5,396 nt of DNA from Candidatus Kaiserbacteria bacterium (GTDB lineage: Bacteria; Patescibacteriota; Minisyncoccia; Phycocordibacterales; UBA2100). Below, piece after piece: positions 1 to 4,237 of the stretch (positions within the stretch are counted from its first letter, which is position 1; each line of letters begins with the position of its first letter). The stretch covers positions 1 through 5,396 of the forward strand of contig JAFAPB010000086.1 of the NCBI GenBank assembly GCA_019247335.1, written 5' to 3'. The notes under the pieces were generated by a model. It ran no database searches. It worked only from the letters and a program-made list of their open reading frames with translations, and was not told where the DNA came from. A program made the translations under genes and the position numbers.

Positions 1-158
1 CCAACAAAGCCGCGTACGACGCTGCCGCCAATGCGGACAAGACCGAGGGCGCGAACTTCGGCATTCAGGGCACGCCGGGCTTCATCACCGGAAAGACCTT
101 GATCCCGGGCGCCGTCGATTACTCGCAGTTCAAATCGGCGATCGACGCGCAGTTGTAA
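1..158 (+). CDS. DsbA-like thioredoxin-fold oxidoreductase, C-terminal end (partial)
   Basis: Only the last 51 codons are present; the reading frame begins at base 3 and ends at TAA 156-158. The fragment contains G-I-Q-G-T-P-G-F-I followed by G-K-x-L-I-P-G-A and ends Y-S-Q-F-K-S-A-I-D. This is the usual C-terminal pattern of the DsbA/Thioredoxin_4 family: the cis-proline loop (here Thr-Pro, Pro codon at 75-77), a beta hairpin ending in a small-residue turn, and the last helix. Such proteins oxidise or isomerise disulfides in exported proteins, normally outside the cytoplasmic membrane. The CXXC active site, any signal peptide and the start lie left of the window, so catalytic competence cannot be judged. 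The next gene starts 30 nt downstream on the same strand with no terminator between them, which suggests co-transcription. The family call is fairly secure; the exact subfamily is not. Confidence 0.82.
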   Translation, partial: NKAAYDAAANADKTEGANFGIQGTPGFITGKTLIPGAVDYSQFKSAIDAQL

Positions 159-188
159 TTCTTACGGCTTTACGGTAGTACTAATCGC

Positions 189-827
189 ATGACCAGCGGG
201 GAAAAGACCTTTTGGATCGCCTTCGTGGCCATCGTCGTCGTGGCGCTTGGCGGCTTTCTCGCGTGGCGCATCTCGCACCCGGTCGCGTCGTCGTCCAACG
301 AGACGATCGGCGCGCTGCTCTCCGATCAATCCACACTTCCCGGTCTCATGACAGGCAACGCTCCGTGGGCGAACAATCTCGACCAGCTCTCGGCGCGCAT
401 GGACGCGATGAAATTCCCGAAGCTCTCGATGGAAGGGACCGTGCTTCACATCCACCAGCACCTCGACATCATCATTCATGGCCAGCCGGTGACGATTCCA
501 GGGGGGATCGGCATTTCGAGCTTCTATTCGCCGATTCACGTGCACGACACGACCGGCATCATCCACGTGGAATCGCCCGTACCCGCAAAGTTCTATCTCG
601 GACAGTTCTTCGATGTCTGGGGACTTCGATTCAACTCGACCTGCATCGGTGGCTACTGTGCCGACGCCAAGGATTCGCTGCGCGTGTATGTCGACGGAAA
701 GCTCTATCAGGGCGATCCGCGTGCGATCGAACTCACGAAGTACGAAGAGATCGCGATCGTCTACGGCACGAGCACGGAGATGCCGAAAACGATCCCCACG
801 AAATTTGACTTCCCGGCGGGCTATTGA
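189..827 (+). CDS. membrane-anchored extracytoplasmic His-rich protein of unknown function
   Basis: This encodes 212 residues. Residues 8-26 form one hydrophobic segment after a short charged N-terminus with little after it resembling a cleavage site, so an uncleaved anchor with the rest outside is likely. The exported part has two His clusters: H87-x-H89-x-H91 with H97, and H117-x-H119 with H126 in a stretch reading PIHVHDTTGIIHVE. A CX4C pair (C152, C157) lies inside the segment around FDVWGLRF and GGYC, and a V-Y-V-D-G-K strand pattern follows. The regular spacing of histidines on beta-like strands suggests a metal site, and the CX4C pair could form a disulfide. I do not recognise a named family. 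The neighbour 30 nt upstream is a DsbA-like oxidase, which fits a cysteine-containing exported substrate or partner. Alternatives are a copper/zinc-binding envelope protein or a small beta-sandwich domain. The start has only a weak SD, but the next internal ATG would lose the membrane segment. Existence is near certain; function is unknown. Confidence 0.88.
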   Translation: MTSGEKTFWIAFVAIVVVALGGFLAWRISHPVASSSNETIGALLSDQSTLPGLMTGNAPWANNLDQLSARMDAMKFPKLSMEGTVLHIHQHLDIIIHGQPVTIPGGIGISSFYSPIHVHDTTGIIHVESPVPAKFYLGQFFDVWGLRFNSTCIGGYCADAKDSLRVYVDGKLYQGDPRAIELTKYEEIAIVYGTSTEMPKTIPTKFDFPAGY

Positions 828-828
828 T

Positions 829-857
829 TTGACATTTTGCTAAATAAGTGCTATACT
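829..857 (+). promoter_or_regulatory. near-consensus sigma70 promoter for the lipoprotein gene
   Basis: The -35 element TTGACA (829-834) is a perfect match. It is followed after exactly 17 nt by TATACT (852-857), which is preceded by TGC and so is also an extended -10. The predicted start is near 863-865, leaving a leader of about 25 nt before the ATG at 889. The -35 begins 2 nt after the stop codon of the upstream gene. This is the best promoter in the window. Confidence 0.85.
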
Positions 858-878
858 CTAGGGAGCAACAACCTAGAG
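856..878. promoter_or_regulatory. 7-bp inverted repeat overlapping the -10 and start site (possible operator)
   Basis: CTCTAGG (856-862) and CCTAGAG (872-878) are perfect complements separated by 9 nt. The left arm overlaps the last bases of the -10 element and the predicted transcription start falls in the spacer. The full hairpin would therefore not be in the RNA, and the symmetry is better explained as a DNA-binding site for a dimeric repressor, if it is functional. The right arm also contains the AGAGG that serves as the ribosome binding site of the next gene. Chance symmetry remains possible. Confidence 0.4.
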
Positions 879-888
879 GCTTTTCCCC

Positions 889-1248
889 ATGAGAATCGGG
901 ACTATTACGTTCTGCCTTCTCGTCGGTGCGTGCTCGCTGCCGCCTGCGTTTCAGATTCGTACAACCGAGGCGCGTGCGACACTCATCGAATCCACCAACG
1001 AGGGTTTCAGTGCGCGCGGTGCCATTGTCGGGTACCTCCTCGCCGAAGAGGGAGGCGCGGTGGCCGGCGGCATGCTCGCTGCGGCGGGCTGTACGGCATC
1101 CCTCAAGCTTGACTCCGGCGAGATCATCAAGCTCACCGACAAGAAGTTCTGCGCCAGCGGAGTGAAGCAGGGTGCGATCTTCACGCTGCGGAAGATCGAG
1201 CGTGTGCGCCTCTCCGACGGCGCTATCGACGAAACGCGCTACGAATGA
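889..1248 (+). CDS. small putative lipoprotein of unknown function
   Basis: This encodes 119 residues. The N-terminus is short (Arg2, then hydrophobic residues 5-14) and ends in V12-G13-A14-C15, which fits a type II signal peptidase lipobox with Cys15 as the lipidated residue. Residues 44-67 are rich in Gly and Ala with G at 44, 48, 55, 56, 60, 61 and 67, a glycine-zipper-like pattern that could insert in or pack against a membrane. C68 and C88 are the other cysteines after the lipobox and could form a disulfide. The C-terminal third is charged and predicted to form beta strands. I do not recognise the family. AGAGG at 875-879 lies 9 nt before the ATG and supports this start. The gene has its own strong promoter and its own terminator at 1269-1300, so it is monocistronic. 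If the lipobox is not used, Cys15 would sit at the end of an ordinary signal or anchor. Confidence 0.82.
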   Translation: MRIGTITFCLLVGACSLPPAFQIRTTEARATLIESTNEGFSARGAIVGYLLAEEGGAVAGGMLAAAGCTASLKLDSGEIIKLTDKKFCASGVKQGAIFTLRKIERVRLSDGAIDETRYE

Positions 1249-1268
1249 ATGCGCAATGTGCGCGCGAG

Positions 1269-1300
1269 GACCCGCTGCTTGCAGCGGGTCAACTATTTTT
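1269..1300 (+). terminator. intrinsic terminator after the lipoprotein gene
   Basis: A perfect 10-bp inverted repeat, GACCCGCTGC (1269-1278) and GCAGCGGGTC (1281-1290), forms a strong GC stem with a TT centre; in practice this is a 9-bp stem with a 4-nt loop. AACTA and five T residues (1296-1300) follow. It lies 20 nt past the lipoprotein stop. Because it falls inside the open reading frame upstream of typA, it argues against any typA start before 1348. Confidence 0.9.
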
Positions 1301-1316
1301 GTATTGTTAACGAAAC

Positions 1317-1340
1317 GCCTCTTTCGGGGCATTTTCTTTT
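1317..1340 (+). promoter_or_regulatory. small hairpin plus T-rich run directly before typA
   Basis: GCCTC (1317-1321) and GGGGC (1326-1330) can pair (one G-U) around a TTTC loop, and are followed by ATTTTCTTTT (1331-1340), 7 nt before the typA ATG. This resembles a weak intrinsic terminator and could act as an attenuator or as a second terminator in tandem with 1269-1300. No SD sequence is visible before typA. The promoter must lie somewhere in 1291-1347, but no convincing hexamer pair was found. Confidence 0.35.
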
Positions 1341-1347
1341 AACGCAT

Positions 1348-3132
1348 ATGGAGATCCGAAATATCGCAATCATCGCCCACGTCGACCACGGTAAGACGAC
1401 GCTTACCGATGCGCTTTTGCGGCAGACGGGTGCGGCTGAAGAGGGCGTCTCGATGGACTCCAACGCGCTTGAGCGCGAGCGCGGCATCACGATCTATTCG
1501 AAAAATGCGTCGGTGACCTACAAAGATACGAAGATCAATATCGTCGACACTCCCGGTCACGCTGATTTCGGCTCGGAGGTCGAGCGCGTGCTTCGCTCTA
1601 TCGATTCGGTCTTGCTCGTCGTCGACGCGCAGGAGGGGCCCATGCCGCAGACGCGATTCGTGCTCAAAAAGTCGCTCGAGCTCGGACTGAAGCCCATCGT
1701 CGTCATCAACAAGATCGACAAGCCCGCGGCGGACCCGGCTCGCACGGAAGAGCAGGTGCTCGAGCTTTTTCTCGAACTCGGCGCGTCCGATGACCAGGCG
1801 AATTTCCCGATCGTCTACGCGATCGGCCGTCAGGGAATCGCGAAGCTGAAGCTCACCGACGAATCGACCGATCTCACGCCGCTTTTGGAAACTATTCTCA
1901 CGCACGTGCCGCCCGCCTCGACACTGGAAGCGGCAGGAAAAGCCGTGCGGCTTCAGCCGTTTAACCTCGGCTACGACAACTTCCTCGGACGCCTCGCGAT
2001 CGCGCGCATCTACGAAGGCACGCTCAAAACGGGCGATGCCGTGTTCGTCAAAAAACCCAACGGTGAGATGCGCAACGGCAAGATCACGAAGATGTATACC
2101 TTCAAGGGTCTGCAGAAGACCGAAGCGACCGAGATCGTCGCCGGCGATATCGCGCTCATCGCGGGGCTCTCCGACATTTTCATCGGCGAAACCGTGACGA
2201 CCGACAAAGATGCGGAGCCGCTTCCGGCGATCGCGATCGACGAGCCGACGATCACGGTGAATTTTCTCGTCAACAATTCTCCCTTTGCGGGTCGCGAAGG
2301 GAAGTTCGTCACTTCGCGCCAGATCCGAGATCGCCTCGAGCGCGAGCTTGAGATCAACGTGGGACTCAAGGTCGAATTCGCCGCAGGCGAGATTTTCAAA
2401 GTCTCCGGTCGCGGCGAATTGCATATCGCAATTTTGCTCGAGAACATGCGCCGCGAAGGATATGAACTCCAGGTCTCGCAGCCGCAGGTCATCTTCCACG
2501 AGGAAAGTGGCGAGAAGAACGAACCGTATGAGGAAGTCATCGTGGACACGCCACAGGTCTACCAGGGCGCGATCATCGAGCGCCTGGGCGTCCGCAAGTT
2601 CGTGATGAAAGATCTCAAGGTGCACGAAAATCAGGTGCGCCTCATTTTTGAGGGACCCACGCGCGGCCTGCTTGGCTATCGCTCGCAGTTCGTGCTCGAC
2701 ACTAAGGGCGAAGGCATCCTCTCCTCGCGAGTCATTGGCTTTAAGCCGTACGCGGGCGAGATCAAGCGCCGCCAGGTCGGCTCGATGATCTCGATGATTT
2801 CCGGCAAGGCGCTCGGCTTCGCACTTTGGAACTTGCAGGAGCGCGGCGTGATCTACATCGGCCCCGGCGTCGAAGTCTACGAAGGCATGGTGATCGGCAA
2901 TACCTCGAAAGGCGAGGAGATGACGGTGAATCCGACCAAGGGCAAGCAGCTCACGAACATGCGTTCGAAATCATCCGACGAGGCGATCAATCTCGTGCCG
3001 CCGTTTGAGCTCACGATCGAGCGCGGACTCGAGGTCATGGCGGAAGATGAGTTTCTGGAGATTACGCCGACCTCGGTGCGCCTCCGCAAACAATTTCTTA
3101 ATGAAACGGAGCGCATCAAATCGCGCCGCTAG
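1348..3132 (+). CDS. typA: ribosome-associated translational GTPase TypA/BipA
   Basis: This encodes 594 residues, close to the usual 600 or so of the family. TypA/BipA is an EF-G-like GTPase that binds the 70S ribosome and assists 50S assembly and stress adaptation. The G domain shows G1 AHVDHGKT (10-17), switch I with RGIT ending at T48, G3 DTPGH (67-71) and G4 NKID (121-124). The G5 position, where E. coli BipA has YASA, reads YAIG (157-160), a departure from the usual Ser-Ala. Domain II follows (about 195-290). Domain III contains NNSPF (309-313) and SGRGELH (353-359). The EF-G domain V-like fold begins near 394, and the BipA-specific C-terminal domain carries KGKQLTNMR (531-539) and LVPPFELT (549-556). 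The ATG at 1348 gives the canonical start MEIRNIAI. The frame is open back to 1249, but that stretch spans a terminator and has no family similarity. There is no visible SD. It appears to be its own transcription unit. Confidence 0.97.
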   Translation: MEIRNIAIIAHVDHGKTTLTDALLRQTGAAEEGVSMDSNALERERGITIYSKNASVTYKDTKINIVDTPGHADFGSEVERVLRSIDSVLLVVDAQEGPMPQTRFVLKKSLELGLKPIVVINKIDKPAADPARTEEQVLELFLELGASDDQANFPIVYAIGRQGIAKLKLTDESTDLTPLLETILTHVPPASTLEAAGKAVRLQPFNLGYDNFLGRLAIARIYEGTLKTGDAVFVKKPNGEMRNGKITKMYTFKGLQKTEATEIVAGDIALIAGLSDIFIGETVTTDKDAEPLPAIAIDEPTITVNFLVNNSPFAGREGKFVTSRQIRDRLERELEINVGLKVEFAAGEIFKVSGRGELHIAILLENMRREGYELQVSQPQVIFHEESGEKNEPYEEVIVDTPQVYQGAIIERLGVRKFVMKDLKVHENQVRLIFEGPTRGLLGYRSQFVLDTKGEGILSSRVIGFKPYAGEIKRRQVGSMISMISGKALGFALWNLQERGVIYIGPGVEVYEGMVIGNTSKGEEMTVNPTKGKQLTNMRSKSSDEAINLVPPFELTIERGLEVMAEDEFLEITPTSVRLRKQFLNETERIKSRR

Positions 3133-3134
3133 CT

Positions 3135-3162
3135 TTGACTGGAGTAGGATCGTTGTTATTGT
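3135..3162 (+). promoter_or_regulatory. possible promoter for the MaoC-like gene
   Basis: TTGACT (3135-3140) starts 3 nt after the typA stop and is followed after 16 nt by TATTGT (3157-3162), a 4/6 match to the -10 consensus. The predicted start near 3169 would give a leader of about 40 nt that includes the palindrome TCAGGCCTGA (3175-3184). No terminator was found after typA, so read-through transcription is an alternative source. Confidence 0.4.
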
Positions 3163-3195
3163 GGTCGCAGCCATTCAGGCCTGACGTTCAAGATC

Positions 3196-3202
3196 GGGAG
3201 GA
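3196..3202 (+). promoter_or_regulatory. strong Shine-Dalgarno site of the MaoC-like gene
   Basis: GGGAGGA with GGAGG at 3197-3201 sits 6 nt before the ATG at 3208. It is one of only two strong SD sites in the window; typA and msrB have none. It fixes the start of this gene. Confidence 0.8.
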
Positions 3203-3207
3203 AAACC

Positions 3208-3681
3208 ATGAACGAGCAGACGCGAACCCTCGCGGTTCCCGCGACGCTTGACGCCGCATTGCAATCATTCGTCGCACAAGGCGCCGCATGGGGGCCGTAT
3301 GTACAGATCGATCAAACGCAGGTCGACATCTTTACGGCCCTGACGGGCGACGATAACCCGCTGCACAAACGCGCCAAGGACTTCGTCCCGGTCAACCCGG
3401 GGCTCTTCACGCTTGCGCTGATGCCGCGCCTCACCAGCACGAACCTGCTTCGTGTGGTGAACGGCTACACGGTGATCAATAAGGGCATCGACTGCGAATT
3501 CCACCGATCTATTGAGGTCGGCTCCGCAATCAGTCTTCGGATGAAACGCGAGATGATGCCGGTCGTCGATCGGCGCGGTATCTGCGTGCGTTTCGGCTTC
3601 GAGATCGGCATCGTACCGGCGATGAAGATCGCTGCCGAAGGCGGCATTAAGCTGCTGTTCATCGCGCAGAAGATGGTCTGA
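3208..3681 (+). CDS. MaoC-like hot-dog domain protein (putative enoyl-CoA hydratase/dehydratase family)
   Basis: This encodes 157 residues, the size of a single hot-dog domain. The central sequence F-T-A-L-T-G-D-D-N-P-L-H (42-53) matches the hydratase 2 motif of MaoC and (R)-specific enoyl-CoA hydratases, in which the Asp after Gly and the His five residues later (here D48 and H53) are catalytic. The following P-V-N-P-G-L-F-T-L-A-L (60-70) occupies the place of the usual V-x-H-G helix. H-R-S-I-E-V-G (99-105) and the late strands fit the FHRPV-like part of the fold. Members hydrate 2-enoyl thioesters of CoA or ACP, or act as thioesterase-like relatives; the substrate here cannot be told. It lacks a transmembrane segment, so it is cytosolic. 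It has a strong SD, a possible own promoter and its own terminator. No fatty-acid genes surround it, which is odd, and acquisition by transfer is possible. The superfamily call is good; enzymatic activity is inferred. Confidence 0.83.
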   Translation: MNEQTRTLAVPATLDAALQSFVAQGAAWGPYVQIDQTQVDIFTALTGDDNPLHKRAKDFVPVNPGLFTLALMPRLTSTNLLRVVNGYTVINKGIDCEFHRSIEVGSAISLRMKREMMPVVDRRGICVRFGFEIGIVPAMKIAAEGGIKLLFIAQKMV

Positions 3682-3699
3682 TCCAGTTCGCATTAACGG

Positions 3700-3736
3700 A
3701 GCGCGGTCGCGCAAGTCGGCCGCGCTTCTCCTTTTT
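3700..3736 (+). terminator. intrinsic terminator after the MaoC-like gene, abutting the msrB promoter
   Basis: AGCGCGG (3700-3706) pairs with CCGCGCT (3720-3726). The stem extends inward by a T-G wobble and two more pairs to about 10 bp, around a 7-nt loop (3710-3716). TCTCC and five T residues (3732-3736) follow. The last T of the tract is the T of the TG in the msrB extended -10. Confidence 0.8.
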
Positions 3737-3744
3737 GCTATACT
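3736..3744 (+). promoter_or_regulatory. extended -10 promoter of msrB, probable leaderless start
   Basis: TGCTATACT at 3736-3744 is an extended -10 (TGN plus TATACT) and is identical to the one at 849-857. No -35 is recognisable 16-18 nt upstream, where the sequence belongs to the terminator stem. Only six bases separate the hexamer from the ATG at 3751. Normal start-site spacing puts the first RNA base on or next to the A of the start codon, and no SD exists. Confidence 0.65.
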
Positions 3745-3750
3745 CAACGC

Positions 3751-4146
3751 ATGACGAAAAAGCCCATGGCAGAGAATGAAGAGGCCTGGAAAGAGCGCCT
3801 CACCCCGGAGGAGTACGCGATCCTGCGCGAGCGCGGGACCGAAGCGCCGTTTTCGGGAGAATATGTGCATGAGAAAGCCGACGGCACGTATGAGTGCAAA
3901 GCCTGCGGCAATCCGCTTTTCTCGTCGGACGCCAAATTCGATTCCGGCACGGGCTGGCCGTCTTTCGATCAGGCGCTTCCGGGCGCGGTCGAGACGCACG
4001 TCGATAATTCGCACGGCATGGTTCGCACCGAGATCACGTGCGCGCGCTGCGGCTCGCACTTGGGGCACGTCTTCGACGACGGCCCGACTCAAACGGGCAA
4101 AAGATATTGCATAAATTCCGTATGTCTCGATTTGGAACAAAAGTAA
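3751..4146 (+). CDS. msrB: peptide-methionine (R)-S-oxide reductase MsrB
   Basis: This encodes 131 residues, a complete SelR domain. MsrB reduces the R epimer of methionine sulfoxide in proteins. The domain opens with W-K-E-R-L-T-P-E-E-Y (13-22) and R-x-x-G-T-E-x-P-F-S-G (26-36). Two CXXC pairs (C49/C52 and C97/C100) are the structural zinc ligands; GWPSF is at 68-72 and R-T-E-I at 92-95. The catalytic nucleophile is C120 in R-Y-C-I-N-S. The resolving Cys usually found in SGCGWPSF is replaced by T67; C125, five residues after the nucleophile, is the only other non-zinc Cys. The end is abnormal: codons 118-131 include AGA, ATA, GTA and TTG, unlike the CGC/ATC/GTC/CTC style of neighbouring genes, and a second native-looking copy of the last 11 codons lies 89 bp downstream. 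The ATG at 3751 fits the extended -10; Met6 (3766) is an alternative start. Confidence 0.96.
   Translation: MTKKPMAENEEAWKERLTPEEYAILRERGTEAPFSGEYVHEKADGTYECKACGNPLFSSDAKFDSGTGWPSFDQALPGAVETHVDNSHGMVRTEITCARCGSHLGHVFDDGPTQTGKRYCINSVCLDLEQK
4110..4146 (+). repeat. direct repeat copy 1: the msrB 3' end in use, with atypical codons
   Basis: This holds the last base of the catalytic Cys codon, 11 codons reading I-N-S-V-C-L-D-L-E-Q-K and TAA. It matches 4199-4235 at 30 of 37 positions without gaps. The differences are ATA/ATT, GTA/GTC, GAT/GAC, TTG/CTC (two changes), CAA/GAA and AAG/AAA. Six of the seven are synonymous, so the copies diverged under coding constraint rather than by random decay. 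Confidence 0.85.
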
Positions 4147-4198
4147 TACTGCGACCGAGCGTCGAGCGAGGAAGTGCCGTAAGCCAGCAGGCGTCGGC
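4147..4198 (+). other. GC-rich insert spacer with short direct repeats and an imperfect hairpin
   Basis: About 50 bp separate the two msrB tails. The stretch contains the direct repeat CGAGCG (4156-4161 and 4163-4168) and an imperfect stem: GCCG (4176-4179) with CGGC (4195-4198), then an asymmetric internal loop, then GCC (4183-4185) with GGC (4190-4192) around AGCA. No SD, promoter or T tract is visible, so it is not an ordinary terminator. It could be the core of a small palindromic repeat element; that is inference. Confidence 0.45.
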
Positions 4199-4235
4199 CA
4201 TTAATTCCGTCTGTCTCGACCTCGAAGAAAAATAA
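4199..4235 (+). pseudogene. orphan second copy of the msrB C-terminal tail
   Basis: This stretch reads I-N-S-V-C-L-D-L-E-E-K and TAA in a frame different from msrB, because the 89-bp offset is not a multiple of three. It has the GC-rich codons typical of the window (ATT AAT TCC GTC, then CTC GAC CTC). It has no start or rest of an msrB gene before it and so cannot give a functional enzyme. Its stop is 2 nt before the ATG at 4238, a spacing typical of an intact operon, which suggests it is the original msrB end. Its A/G-rich final codons may still supply the ribosome-loading sequence of the next gene. The alternative is the remnant of a second tandem msrB gene lost by deletion. Confidence 0.75.
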
Positions 4236-4237
4236 GT

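Noticed and set aside
162..188. Promoter or repeat element before the His-rich gene (two TTACGG copies, palindrome TAGTACTA)
   Set aside because: The repeats are only 6 nt and no -35/-10 pair with acceptable spacing exists; co-transcription with the DsbA-like gene is simpler.
1249..1347. N-terminal extension of TypA from the upstream in-frame ATG at 1249
   Set aside because: The 33 extra codons cross the intrinsic terminator, have no similarity to TypA, and the canonical MEIRNIAI start is at 1348.
1339..2625. Long open frame of over 400 codons on the minus strand inside typA
   Set aside because: It lies entirely antisense to typA, has a composition dominated by Arg, Asp, Leu and Val as expected from GC-rich codon mirroring, no recognisable domain and no SD.
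3265..4140. Minus-strand open frame of 291 codons across the MaoC-like gene and msrB
   Set aside because: It spans two well-supported genes plus a terminator and promoter on the opposite strand and has no family features; it is a coding shadow.
4111..4199. Intron or programmed bypass joining Cys120 to the downstream tail
   Set aside because: Removing 89 nt would restore an msrB frame, but the segment is far too short for a group I or II intron, shows no such core, and the upstream frame already gives a complete MsrB end.
4110..4235. Template/variable repeat pair of a diversity-generating retroelement
   Set aside because: The differences are not confined to adenines of either copy and are nearly all synonymous; no reverse transcriptase is present in the window.
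4038..4235. 65-residue protein overlapping the msrB end in another frame
   Set aside because: Only its last 11 codons resemble anything, namely the msrB tail; the rest is a shadow of msrB and the spacer, with no SD.
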